From Anisodus tanguticus (taxonomy: Eukaryota; Streptophyta; Magnoliopsida; Solanales; Solanaceae), in contig CM067549.1 of NCBI GenBank assembly GCA_034509755.1, positions 44,157,305 to 44,221,304 on the forward strand: 64,000 nt of DNA. The letters are read 5' to 3'. The notes under the pieces are model-generated. The model worked only from the letters and a program-made list of their open reading frames with translations, was not told where the DNA came from and searched no databases. Position numbers and translations under genes: made by a program. Positions 12,155-23,858 of this stretch are shown here, in pieces (within the stretch, counting starts at the first letter, position 1; the number at the start of each line of letters is the position of its first letter).

Positions 12155-12257
12155 TTCCAACTTGGTAGCTCAGTTGGTTTCACCTTGTAAGTAGGAATCT
12201 AGTAGTCAGTTGGTTGGCTACCTCAATTTTCACCTGGTTGGTGACGGTTTAAATCCC
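12155..12257 (+). mobile_element. SINE, 5' (tRNA-like) part, split by Copia-1
   Basis: CTTGGTAGCTCAGTTGGTT resembles a tRNA A-box region, and GGTTTAAATCCC resembles a B-box. The Copia-1 element begins directly after this B-box. The rest of the SINE resumes at 19,056, and the putative target repeat GGCGTGT lies at 12,144-12,150 and 19,099-19,105. Confidence 0.65.
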
Positions 12258-13604
12258 TGTTGGAAATTTGTCTTTGACGGGGAGATGCGTCCACCCATCT
12301 TTAATGAATTAAACACTAGTGTTCCGCATGTTGGAGGCTTTGTCTCTTCACACGTGCATATTCTACTAAGTGAGTAGATGACCGTAGGGCCAAGAATCGT
12401 CAAATTTCATTGAGAAATGAAAGAGATATTGGTCCACGAAGTAAGGTGTTTGAGGCATGTAAATATGGTGTGGGACAAATCTACCACATCGGTGGGAATA
12501 GGAAGAATTGCTCTCTATATAAGTCTCTAAAGTGGTAAAGGGTTTGGGACCCCAAGGGGTATCCCATGTGTTTAAAGGAGGGAGGACCTAGATGTGCTTG
12601 GGTTCAAGGCTAAGCCCACACGGTCTCGGACTCGGGCTCGGGTCACGGGTCGTGGGCTGTGGGCTGTGGGGACTTTCAGATAATATCTTTTTGGACCCCA
12701 AATTTCTTAATATTTACAGTTTGGTCCCTAGAGTTTCTGAAAGTTAATTTTGGGAAAGACGGAAGGCAGAAACTTTCTGCCTACCGTTTGGACTATTTTT
12801 GGAGCATTAACCAGTCATTACTTGCCTGTTAACTACTCCATTAACAGCCCTCCTTCATGACCATTAATCATCCCTCCTTCAAGGCCATGAACAGCCTCAT
12901 TCATGGGATTAAACCTGCCATTACAACCCTCCCTTAATGGCCATTACAGCCTTGTTTGTGGCTGTTGGCTGCCCTCCTCCATACTATATATTGAACTGTT
13001 TTTTGCTCAATTCGTGACAGATAAAAATAGCAATATAGACAACATATATAGCACAAAACAATCACGAAATACAACACAAAACAGTCACAAAAAATAGCAA
13101 AACAGTGACGGAAAAACAGTGTTGAAATACACACATATACACAAGATATACACAACAGAGACACACTATATACATAGAGACAAAAGAGAAGAGTAAATAG
13201 AAACTCTTCCTTCCTTTTTCATATCTTCAGCAAGTCGATTCATATTTGTTTTCTTCGTCAGGCTCAACCTATTGGCTTTGTAGCGTTGAGATTAAAGTGT
13301 TATTTTATCTTGAGAGACTATTGCCCGCTAACGTAAAAGCATATATACGGGGCAATCTTGTCTTAAGGACAGAGGGCAATCACTCGACTCAACACACAAC
13401 GTTGTAACCATCCAGATTTAGTTGTTTCTTGATTTCAGGTTATCAAGATTCAAGACACAACAAGCTTGCGGCAGTTTTAAAGATTGGCGTATTTGTTCAA
13501 CAAGATTCAATTTCTGAATATTGAATATTTGTTTATCCTTTCGAATACTTGTAATAGTTATTTACTTTCCGTACTGCTTTATAAAGTACAATAGAGTAAC
13601 AACA
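12258..13604 (+). repeat. Copia-1 5' LTR
   Basis: It pairs with 17,693-19,050. A TATA-like CTATATATTGA is at about 12,984. Degenerate CCTCC/CATGGCCATTA repeats lie at about 12,835-12,960. The short open frames inside are not genes. Confidence 0.9.
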
Positions 13605-16600
13605 ATTTAAGACAAGATTGTATTGTATTACTATTAGTGTTCGAAAGATGTCGGTCAAAAGTTGTGTGACCAAATCTGGATATGGATGTGGATTTCTGGT
13701 AGAATAAAGTGATGATGATGATGTTGATTGTCAACATGTTCATGGTGTCACCGCTCCCAAGAGTGGTGGGAACAAGCGCTCACGAGAGGCTGAGGATGTC
13801 AACTGGGACAAGAGGAGAAGGTTGAAGATGTGGTTCTATCTTACAGCAACAGGCCTATATCTGTCCCAGAAAAAGGATCCGAATAATGGTAAGAAGGAAA
13901 TGGACACTCAGTCCGATGAAATGACTGAAGTGGGCCAGAATCCGAAATTGGGATAAGTAGTTTTTCTTACTTTTCAAGAATAAAGATTAAATGATGTCTG
14001 ATTAAAAAAGGATTAAAGTAAGAAGGAATATGAAAATAATTTATATTCCTTACGCTTTAAAAATCAGAAGTTTAATCTCTTCTTCTTTCCCGTTTAAAGA
14101 TTGGATTTTGTAAACGACTTAAAAAGATTCGTTCTTTTAAGTGTAATTATTAAAAGTGTGTAAAGTATATTCGCACATACGAGCGAGAAAGATCCACTGA
14201 CTGTGTGAAAACTGTTACCACTCTTAAGTAAGCGCCAAGAATTATCTGGGCACCAATCATAACGGAAGAAGTCTAAAAGTTAAAGACGTTGAGCCTGTCA
14301 CACTATTTGGCAGAAGATCCTTCATAGGATGATATTGGACACTCAGTCATATAAAGCCTCCGGGTGACTGGAGTGGGCCAAAATTCCTTTGATATGATGA
14401 TATTGGACACTCAGTCATACAAAGCCTCCGGGCGACTGGAGTGGGGCCAGAATTCATTTCATAGGAAAAGTAATGGACACCTAGTGTGGTGGGCCAGAGT
14501 TTCCAGGTCTTAAATGATCTGAAGGCCTAAAGAAAGGCAGAAAATAAATTAGACACTCAGTCTGCAAAGCAACTACAGTGGGCCAGAGTATCCAGATCAC
14601 ATATGATCTGGTTATGCCCTAACCACGGGCAAGAGGTTGTTCATGTGAAGCATCGCCACTTCTAAAGTAGAAGGGGTTGGAGAGGCTGTCCTCAATAGGA
14701 CTTCAGGGATTGGGATCACTCTAAGATGAGGTGATACATATCCCAAACTTGGTTAAAGGGACGTTGTTGGTCAAGCTGGTTTGAGACTAGTCCAACAGGT
14801 TTGTAATAACTAAGAATGGTACAGTATGTCTGTAGCCATATGAATGATATATTTGTAATTCGTGCATCTATGCCATCATAGATTAAGACACATTAAATAG
14901 AAACTCATTCAAAATCTAACGAAGTTGAGATTGTTGCCTTCTGTCGACATAAACCCTCAAAATAAATATGAGGTAGACGAAGAGGCAAAATCACCTTTCC
15001 AAATTCCGTCAAGGGAATAGCGAAAGAAGCACCGCTCCTCTAGAACTTAGTCACACCTACTTGGGTGATTTGAAGTTTATACAAAATAAAGGGGGGAGAC
15101 AAGTACGTTGTGATCTTCATTGATGATGGTACAACGTATGGAATCCTTTGTTTGTTAAAAAGCAAAGATGAAGTTGTTGAAGCGGATAAGCGCTACAAAG
15201 CAGAAGTTGAAAATCAACTAAGCCTACGGATTGAGAAATTCGTAGTGATAGAGGGGGAGAATGTGAAGCATTGTTTATTAAACGACTGCTCATTACTCAC
15301 CTCAGTCTAACGGTGTTAGCCAAATGCAAACCCGTACGCCCAAATTATGTGGGGCAAGGCGATCCTTCCTGCTAATGCGATTCTCAACAGAACTCCGCAT
15401 AAGGATAAGGATAACTCTCCGTGTGAAACATGAAAATGATCTCACATACAAATGTTGTGATGTGGGGTAGTTTGGTAGAAGTTGGAATACCGAAACAGGT
15501 CAAGTTCGACCTAAGACTGTAGATTGCATATCCACTCGATCTGCAAATGACAGTATTGTTTATCGCCTTTTGGCGTCAAAGAATGCTGAACTCTTTGGAT
15601 ATAACTTTTCTTGGAAAATGAAAAAGGAGTAATGCTCAAGGTTAACAAGAACCCGCTAGGCCCTGACTGTCCGGAACTAGACGTTCCGTATCTACAGGAC
15701 TCGAAAGTTGCTGGCTATCCGGAACTTAATATTCCAGATCTGCAGAACTCAGGGATTCTAGATGTTGAACCGAGACGGAGCAAAGAAGGGGACAAAGACT
15801 TGTTCTAGGCCTTCTAGCTTTTATGGTTGAGAACGAACCATGGACAATTAACAAATAATTGTTATCTCCAAAAGCGCTGCTTTGAAAAGAAGCTAAAAAG
15901 AGAAATAGATTCCATCATATAGAATCATACTTGTGTAATGGTTGATCTTCCCCGGGAAAAAGAACCTTTGGGTTGTAAGTTGTGCTCCCATGTGAGTAGC
16001 TTAACATTCAGGGCCATTGTAGTCTTGCGTGGCATGGATGTTGAAATAGCCTTCCCAACCGGAGAGTTGGAAGAAGAGGGTCAGAGTTGGTTTGCTGAAC
16101 TGTTGGGCTTCTTCCTGAACTTTCTTTTTGGTCCCTGAAATGTCATTTTGGTCCTGAAAGTTTCAGATAAAACAGAAATAATGAATCTGACCACAGAAAC
16201 ATTGACTCTGAAGTTAGAAAGCCAACAGTTGGAGAATCAACAGGCTGAAAGTAAAAGTCATATTGAAACAAAGTCTCGATATGAAAGATATGGGTATCAC
16301 AGATGACATCTTAGGAATTGGATTTCTAAGACATCTAACGGACTGGTCGATAGTTGACAGTCTCGTTGAAGCCACCAATGGATATGAATCATAGAACTGA
16401 TTGGAATCATGGTGCACCTATAGACAAGGAGCGATACGCATAGGTCACGTGTAGTTCAATGTATTGTACAAACTACAATCGACCTGGTATCGGCCAACAA
16501 AATAGATCAGTTAAACTAAGGTTCACTGATGATTTTAATACATGGTCGATAGAAGGTGTTAAGTCGGATATGACGATATCTTAATTATTCGCTTATCTAC

Positions 16601-17692
16601 GGATTATAGTATTCTAGATGTCCAGCGGTTCTGGGAGAACACAATGATGCAAACTGGACATCAGATCTGAAGAACACCAAAGCCACATGTAAATGTGTAT
16701 GGTGGGTCTTGAAAAATCCTCTAAGCAAACTTGCATCGGCCGATTCATGATGGTATAGGAGTTTATCGCTTTATACAAAGCATGAAAGAAGTTGAGTACC
16801 TTCACGACTCATTAGAGGACGTCCCTTATTGGGAGAAACCCGTGCCTTCAGCAGTTATACATTGTGGCTAGCCGGTCGGCTTCAGGAAGGACACGGATGA
16901 CGACGTCTGGACATATCTGTCAGGATCTGTCGGAGACATAAGACCGTATGGCAGTTGATCATCACGGGTGTCATTTTCTTATTTACTAACTAAGGGACTA
17001 CCCGGAGATCAAGTGTTCTGCCTGTCTAGGGGAATGGGCTTAAAACCCAAACAATATGAACCTTTGCGGTGGTAACCCAACCATACTGATTGGAGATCCC
17101 AAGAATTTGGTTCAATGGGAAAACTAAGCGGCAAAAGGTTCAGTTGAGCGCTTCGGTGGAAGCAAAAAGCACTTCAGATGATGATTTATGTACGGAAACA
17201 TGAATCCAAAGCTATTCCCGTGATAGACATTAAAGTGCTACCTGCATGGTGGGTAAAGGTTAAGTTTCCAAACCTTTAAACGATCCTCAAACGGTTGAGG
17301 TTAAGGTTGGGGAAACTTTTAATGATTCCTAACACTTGTGAAGTGGGGTATAGCAGGATACCTTGTAGGAGATCACCTATTTAAGTGCGAGGAAGGCCGC
17401 CTCAAATGAACGCACTTAAGAATCCAAGTGTGTCCACGACCATAACGGACAAAAATGTAAGAATGAAAACGAATAAGGAGAGTTATTGTGTTGGTATCAT
17501 TGTCTTGGCTTACACTAAACACCGACGGTTCAAGACATCACGTTCACCGCGCAGTAAGTAAGTCCGATGGTATTCAACTAGGGAAGGTTCAAAGCGGAAG
17601 CTACCTCTCCTGATGCAATATCTTTTCGCTGAAAGATTGCTGAAAGTATGCACCTTGTGTGTGCGCCATAATCTCTCTTTCATAGAGGGGAT
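13605..17692 (+). pseudogene. Decayed Copia-1 gag-pol region
   Basis: Fragments of polyprotein are recognisable by comparison with Copia-3. A gag-like piece lies near 13,740-13,960, integrase pieces at about 14,940-15,310, reverse-transcriptase pieces at about 15,900-16,450 and RNase H pieces at about 16,600-16,900. The tail near 17,030 matches the C-terminal end of the Copia-3 polyprotein. Stops and indels break every part. No initiator-Met primer-binding site follows the 5' LTR. Confidence 0.8.
13902..14592 (+). repeat. Five dispersed copies of a short motif in Copia-1
   Basis: Variants of GGACACTCAGTC occur at about 13,902, 14,337, 14,405, 14,475 and 14,551. Each is followed 20-40 bp later by a variant of CTGGAGTGGGCCAGA. 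The spacing is irregular. Confidence 0.75.
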
Positions 17693-19050
17693 TGTTGGAA
17701 ACTTGCCTTTGGTGGGGAGATGCGTCCACCCATATTTAATGAATTAAACACTAGTGTTCCGAATGTTGGGGGCTTTGTCTCTTCACATATGCATATTCTA
17801 CTAAGTGAGTAGATGACCGTAGGGTCAAGAATCGTCAAATTTCGTTGAGAAATGAAAGATATATTAGCACACAAAGTAAGGTGTTTGAGACATGTAAATA
17901 TGGTGTGGGACAAATCTACCACATCGGTGGGAATAGAAAGAATTATTCTCTATATAAGTCTCTAAAGTGGTAAAGGGTTTGGGACCCCAAGGGGTATCCC
18001 GTGTGTTTAAAGGAGGGAGGACTTAGATGTGCTTGGGTTCAAGGCTAAGCCCACACGCGCGCCGCCGCCGCGCGCCCGCCCGTCCCGTCCGGTCTCGGGT
18101 CGTGGGCTGTGGGGACTTTCTGATATTATAATTTTGGACCCCAAATTGCTTAATATTTACAGTTTGGTCCCTAAAGTTTCTGGAAAGTTGATTTTGGGAA
18201 AGACGGAAGGCAGAAACTTACTGCCTACCGTTTGGACTATTTTTGGAGAATTAACCAGCCATTACTTGGCTGTTAACTACTCCATTAACAGCCCTCCTTC
18301 ATGACCATTAATCAGCCCTCCTTCAAGGCCATGAACAACCTCCTTCATGGCATTAAACCTGCCATTACAACCCTCCCTTAATGGCCATTACAGCCTTGTT
18401 TGTGGCTGTTGGGCTACCCTCCTCCATGCTATATATTGAGCTATTTTTTGCTCAATTCGTGACAGAGAAAAATAGCAATATAGACAACATATATAGCACA
18501 AAACAGTCACGAAATACAACACAAAACAGTCACGAAAAATAGCAAAAACAGTGACGGAAAAACAATGTTGAAATACACACATATACACAAGATATACACA
18601 ACAGAGACATACTATATACACAGAGACAAAAGAGAAGAGTAAACAGAAACTCTTCCTTCCTTTTCCATATCTTCAGCAAGTCGATTCATATTTGTTTTCT
18701 TCGTCAAGCTCAACCTATTGGCTTTGTAGCGTTGAGATTAAAGTGTTGTTTTATCTTGGGAGACTATTGCCCGCTAACGTAAAAGCATATATACGGGGCA
18801 ATCTTGTCTTAAGGACAGAGGGCAATCACTCGACTCAACACACAACGTTGTAACCATCCAGATTTAGTTGTTTCTTGATTTCAGGTTATCAAGATTCAAG
18901 ACACAACAAGCTTGCGGCAGTTTTAAAGATTGGCGTATTTGTTCAACAAGATTCAATTTCTGAATATTGAATATTTGTTTATCCTTTCGAATACTTGTAA
19001 TAGTTATTTACTTCCCGTACTGCTTTATAAAGTACAATAGAGTAACAACA
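17693..19050 (+). repeat. Copia-1 3' LTR
   Basis: It matches the 5' LTR along its length. A GC-rich block at about 18,056-18,090 differs from the 5' copy. A TATA-like sequence lies at about 18,430. Confidence 0.9.
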
Positions 19051-19055
19051 ATCCC

Positions 19056-19098
19056 TACGTTGTAATCTTCTACCCCTTGTAATAAATTTTTTTAAAAA
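19056..19098 (+). mobile_element. SINE, 3' part, separated from its head by Copia-1
   Basis: After the ATCCC repeat the sequence continues 'tacgttgtaatcttctaccc' and 'cttgtaataaa', ending in a T/A-rich tail at about 19,098. Together with 12,155-12,257 it makes a SINE of about 145 bp. Confidence 0.6.
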
Positions 19099-19140
19099 GG
19101 CGTGTTTTCAATTCACGTCGACATGTTTCTCCTTCCTTGG

Positions 19141-19992
19141 TAGAGATGGCAGTGGATCTTGGATTCGGTCCGGATTCGATGGATCCAGATCCGTTTTATA
19201 GGATATGGATCTTCAAAATTTGGACCCGACGGATCTGGATCGGACCCAGATCCATTTCTGACAGATCGGATCTGGATCTTGTATATTGAGATCCGTATCC
19301 GATCCAAATCCGACCCGTGGATCTATTTTTTATTAAATATATTCATAACCTAGAATGTAATTTTATAAGTATTTTCTTAAAATTGCTAAGCACATCCTTG
19401 CAAGTTTAATTCTCAAAACAATTTTAATTTATCCCCGCGTTAACTCAAAAACCAAAAAATAAAGAGGTAACTTCGATAATAAAATCAATGTTATATTAGT
19501 GAATGACTAACATCTCCACATACAAGTAGTTAAAATTATATTCACTTCATTTGTGAAGATTCCAAGCACATGCAAGTTCTGCATTGTGAAAATACTAGTC
19601 AGCATTTTACACAACTATTGTCATTGTCCAACATTTTCAATTAATAGCTCACAATCAAAACGAGACAACGAACAAAATATCTCATATGAACATTTCAAAA
19701 TTGAAACACAGTAAACTGTTAGCTAAGTAAAAATCGTTTGTCAGTTCAAAAAAAATTCTTAGCAAGGCAATTTTTTTTACATGTGGATCCAGATCCGATC
19801 CGTGGACTCGGTGGATCCGATGGATCCGGATTTAGATCTGATTTTTATGGATCCGGATTTAGATCTGATTTTTATGGATCCAATGGATCTGGATCCGATG
19901 GATCTAGATCCGAATCTGGATTCAGGTATAAAAACGGATCTGGATCTGAATCTAGTAGGATCCGGTCCAAATCCGATCCGTTGCCATCCCTA
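19141..19992. mobile_element. hAT-1: non-autonomous hAT element with GGATCC subterminal arrays
   Basis: The ends are TAGAGATGGCAGTGGATC and, inverted, TAGGGATGGCAACGGATC. The 8-bp target duplication TTCCTTGG is exact (19,133-19,140 and 19,993-20,000), which is diagnostic of hAT. Both flanks of the interior are packed with GGATC/GATCC variants, which produce spurious DPD- and GSG-rich open frames. The interior at about 19,335-19,775 has no transposase. A sister element lies at 55,373. Confidence 0.9.
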
Positions 19993-20012
19993 TTCCTTGG
20001 CAACCTAATGCA

Positions 20013-20540
20013 TAGAAATAAATCTTAAATGAAAAGATATGCATAATGCACGTGCAAAGAGACTCTCTCACTCTATGTCCATATACATAGAAATAAATTA
20101 TCCAGAGGGGTCAGCTTGCTGGCAGGGAGTCAACTTTGCGGCCTTAGGGTCGCAAGTTCGATTCTCCCCTCCGGATATCGTCCTCCGGGGCACATACATG
20201 TGGTAAAGCCTGGGCGCTAAAAGCCGCGCGGGCATGTTGCAGTGTGGGTTCGGTCTCTGCCAAGCCTTGTGGATGGGGCCTGTAGGGGGTCAACCTTGTA
20301 GCATTGATCCGTTGGACGCAAGCAGACACTGACCATGTGTGCACATCCCGCGATTTACCTGGTGGTGGGGTGCTGAAGGACCGGTCCCATCATCTCCAGG
20401 ACGTCTGGGTAATACCAGTGAAGTAGTCAGGCGCAAGCCTGGAAACCTGGATTATCAAAAAAAAGAAATAAATTTCAAAATGAAACAAAAAGGTATGCAC
20501 GTGCAAAGAGACTTTTTCTCTTTATGTGCACATTGCATCG
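20013..20540 (+). repeat. Direct duplication of about 75 bp flanking a SINE
   Basis: The left copy (20,013-20,089) and right copy (about 20,465-20,540) share 'agaaataaat' and, later, 'cacgtgcaaagagact' and 'tctatgt'/'tttatgtg'. They differ by small changes. The SINE sits exactly between them. Confidence 0.7.
20100..20464 (+). mobile_element. tRNA-derived SINE with LINE-like tail
   Basis: The head carries a B-box-like AAGTTCGATTCTCC. The 3' end reads 'cctggattatcaaaaaaaa', the LINE-type tail of Solanaceae SINEs. GAAATAAATT flanks it at 20,090-20,099 and 20,465-20,474. The open frames in the body are not genes. Confidence 0.7.
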
Positions 20541-21440
20541 TTAAATTCCTAAGTAAGACGAAGTATAAGAACGGATCTAGTTTCTGCAAAATATTTTATA
20601 GTTTTGGCAAGGATTGCATTAACTAGCTGGTTTATCAAGACATTGTTTGCTTATCTGAAACAGGATTTTTACAATGATATATTGAAATGGACATTTGTCT
20701 GCATACTTGTAGAAGAACTGAAAAATGTCTTTTAAGTTATTGGCACCAAGGGTCCGGCCTACGCGTTTACAAAATATACGAGATAATTTCTTCTCATTTG
20801 CCTTAAACATTGGTAAGCAGAAGTACACAATACACATGTTAGTCAAAGACAGAAGTAGCAATTATTGAAAGAAAATTGATCGAGGTACGGACAAGTTACC
20901 GTTGTCATACCACCCAGTATAATCCCATAGGTGGGGTCTAGGGTTACCAGTTACTGTACCACCCAGTATAATCCATAGGTGGGATCTAGGGTTACCGTTG
21001 CCACACTGTTATTAAAAAAGGAAGTCTTGTGCATGGACAATTAAGAGCAGTAACTCTTGCTACTTTTTATTTGGAGGTGACACAAGTCAAATATCATCAA
21101 ACTGCTAAGCAAAAGTCTCTTAAATATATAGGTGAAAAAACTCAATGCATAGAGATGCATGGTAAACCATTTTTACGTGTTCAGCAACACAGGAGGAAAT
21201 CCGCAATCATCAAACTTAAACTAATACTACGCTGGTATCTCCAAATTGTCTCGTCAACATTATGAACACAAAGCAGAAATGGAGTAGGTGGGGCAAGGAA
21301 TAAAAACATTTAAGGGGGAAAAACCCATAGAAAACTAAGGAAATAGCATTCCCATATCATGAAGCTTAAAATCAATCAAGGGAATGTGAAACATCATAAA
21401 GATGGAAGCAAACCAAAGAATACACAACTCTAACGCGTGC
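20541..21440. other. Intergenic DNA and probable 3' flank of the coiled-coil gene
   Basis: Apart from the two-copy repeat at 20,903-20,998 I see no element. The part next to 21,441 is likely to hold the 3' UTR of the minus-strand gene. Confidence 0.4.
20903..20998. repeat. Two-copy tandem repeat of about 48 bp
   Basis: 'taccacccagtataatcc' with 'ataggtggg' and 'tctagggttacc' occurs twice in succession. The unit resembles a repetitive segment common in Solanaceae genomes. Confidence 0.75.
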
Positions 21441-23858
21441 CTACAAAATATTTGGGAGCTGAGCATCCAATCTCTGTTGCAGCTCCTTGACCTTGACTGA
21501 AAGCTCGGCGGTTTGCTCTTTGTAGCTCCTGATCAGATAATCCTTCCCTTCAATCACTTCTTTCAACTCGTCTTTTTCGCGCTTCCACATTTCAAACCTT
21601 TCTCCGTCTCCTCCTCTTCCCTTGTCTGAGGTATCCGAATTTCTATCAACTTCAAGGTGACCGTTAGTATGACCATATCGCCATACAGGTACTGTTGGGC
21701 CCACTTGTCCAACGCAATGATCTGCGATTGCCTTCCTCAACCTCTGTATCTCTCTCTCTGAATCAAACAGATCCCTGTTTGCAGCATCAAGCAATGACTG
21801 CAGATGAGCAGAATGCGACAACTGATTGTTGAGAGAAGCCTGCAACTCTACAATTTGTTCTTGCATTTCTAATATCGTTTCGTCCCTTCTCTTTAAGTGT
21901 TGTCTCAACTTTTGTATCACTTCTCGCTTACTGTATATGTCAGAACCGGATTCCGAGACGCATGGCGACTCGGAGCTGTTTGAGAGATGAAATGGTTTCT
22001 GTGGCAGTTCAAGACGGTCAGGAGAGGTCGACCAAGCCCCGCCGTTCTCTTTATTGAATTCAATGGCAGGAACTGTCACGAGAGGGAGCACCATTTCTGG
22101 CTCAGACCCGTTACACTGTTGCTTTATAATTCCCAATCCTCCAGCTCCTGTCTTATAAAAATAGCATGTTCATTAAAATAGCCAACACTAATTAGCAGAC
22201 TTGATAGGATGTACAAGAGCTGTAAACCCATTAAATCACTTCAAACTCTTGTGTCGTGTTCTCTATAACTTTCTTTCTAAACTGGGAATAAAGCTATTCC
22301 ACCAAATGACGAAGTATAGAAAGTTTTGCAGGTTGAACAAGGATAAAAAAAAAAGGCCCGCAGTTAAAATGATTCACATAGAAAGTTGAGAAGATTATGA
22401 AGGAGCTAATCTTCTGCTATCTATGGAATTCTTCAAACCTTCAGCAAATTCAAACTCTCCCTAGATAAGAGATGACACAAACTAATCTTGATAAAAATAA
22501 TTAAATAAAAACAAAGTTTAAAAACACAATAAATAGCATATTGTCAAAAATAGAAATCACAATACTAATCCACCAAATGATACCTAAGGAATTACAGGAC
22601 CTATCCCCGAATCACGTGTTGCATCCTTACCACTGAACTAAAGCCAGTTCAATTGGGAAAAACACCAAATTGTACATCTTATCAACCAGATTGTTGTCAG
22701 CTAAGATAAGATTTATCCATACAAGACAAGATGAGAGGTAAACTGGCCCAGTGAACAATGCAGGAGGGGCTAGCTTAAGCCTCCAAGTCCTTTGATGTCC
22801 TTGACGGGTAACATTTCAACTAGACTAGAGGTAAGTAGCATAAGCCACCAACATAGACACCCAATAATATGATAGGAAACACTAGTCACACGCTTCAGAT
22901 GTTAAATTATACATCTCAGCAAACAAACTGGACCAACAAAGTCAAAAAGGTAAGCATGTGCAAAATGGGAATAAAAGGAAATTATCTTTTTTCCATGATT
23001 CTTTATATTCGTAAGGTTAGCTTTTTGGACTTAACTGCACTAGTAATTTGGGTAGCCTTCTGCTATGGAAGAAAACTCAGCATAGAGGATAAAAGCTGAT
23101 CCTAAGGGGTAGCTACACTGACATGTAGTGCAACATGTGTACCAAGAAAAGTATCATATTGATCACATAACATGAATCCTCCTTCGTTCAGTTTCAATAT
23201 TTCACTTGACATTACCACAAACCTCTTAAAGTAAGATAACTGTAAACAGGTCTAATTTGTGAAGAACGTCGTGCCTAATTTTTCAAGTTACAAAGCAACC
23301 ACAAAATCAAAGAATAATATGAACAAGCTGTCTAGGAATCGTTAGATGCATGCCATTCTAATTAACCTTATTACTAGTTCAAGCACATGAAGTAGATGAT
23401 ACCAACATCAGATCACTAGCCATGTTTACACACAAAAAACCTAAATTCTAAGATAAAACTCCAAAGGGATGGCAAGATTTTGCATACCTGTATTGCAATT
23501 GTAGCAGCCATCATCATCTTGGGAAAAATAATAACTACTTGACTGCAAATGACCATTCCCTAACTTCCTTTCCTCAGGAGATTTTTCATTTCCTGCATTT
23601 TAAGCCACTTCTCATACATAAGAGGGCACAATAATTTCACAAGACAAACCAAATTGCTTTACACAATATAGGACCTTTCAAGCTGCTGTCATTCTTGTTC
23701 TGTTGTCTCGAGTCAAGCACCTGCTTCAGCTTGTAGCCTAAGCGAACAGATAATGTACTCAATAACGCACTACCCACAATTATTACCCAGTTTGGCCCCT
23801 CACTCTGGACACCTTTGGACCTCTGGGACCTTGACCCCCCATTGGTTCTTGGTTTCAT
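21441..23858 (-). CDS. Plant coiled-coil protein with N-terminal hydrophobic segment, function unknown
   Basis: Three coding exons join in phase: 23858-23675, 23592-23488 and 22147-21441, totalling 996 nt (331 aa). The N-terminus is basic (MKPRTNGGSRSQRSKG). A hydrophobic stretch WVIIVGSALLSTLSVRLGY follows at about residues 25-43 and may be a membrane anchor. Exon 2 holds a short QDDDGCYNCNTG segment. Heptad-rich Lys/Glu/Leu stretches at about residues 168-238 and 280-325 look like coiled coils. I have the impression of a conserved plant-specific family but cannot name its role. In the upstream exon proposed here the frame is closed by a stop before this ATG. The exon 1 donor (AAAG|GTCC) is weak. 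No WD40, kinase or other catalytic motif is visible. Confidence 0.8.

Larger units (their letters stand above)
12258..19050 (+). mobile_element. Copia-1: degenerate LTR retrotransposon
   Basis: A complete insertion of 6,793 bp is bounded by TGTTGG...CAACA LTRs and an exact 5-bp target duplication ATCCC (12,253-12,257 and 19,051-19,055). The 5' LTR is 12,258-13,604 and the 3' LTR 17,693-19,050. A purine tract (AGAGGGGA) sits before the 3' LTR. The internal 4.1 kb is the same family as Copia-3 at 54,884 but shorter and heavily decayed. It cannot encode its own proteins. Confidence 0.9.

Noticed and set aside
12160..12257. Possible functional tRNA gene
   Set aside because: It has A- and B-box-like sequence but no cloverleaf that closes, and it is continuous with a SINE tail after removal of Copia-1.
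12903..13164. Open frames on both strands in the Copia-1 LTR (also at 18,388-18,621)
   Set aside because: They lie in LTR repeats on the strand opposite or upstream of the TATA-like site and have low-complexity composition.
19159..20028. Overlapping open frames rich in DPD, DLD and GSG repeats
   Set aside because: They are produced by GGATC arrays of the hAT-1 element read in different frames, with no conserved domain.
22590..22660. tRNA-like segment on the minus strand in an intron
   Set aside because: The match to A- and B-boxes is partial and no SINE tail or target repeat was found.
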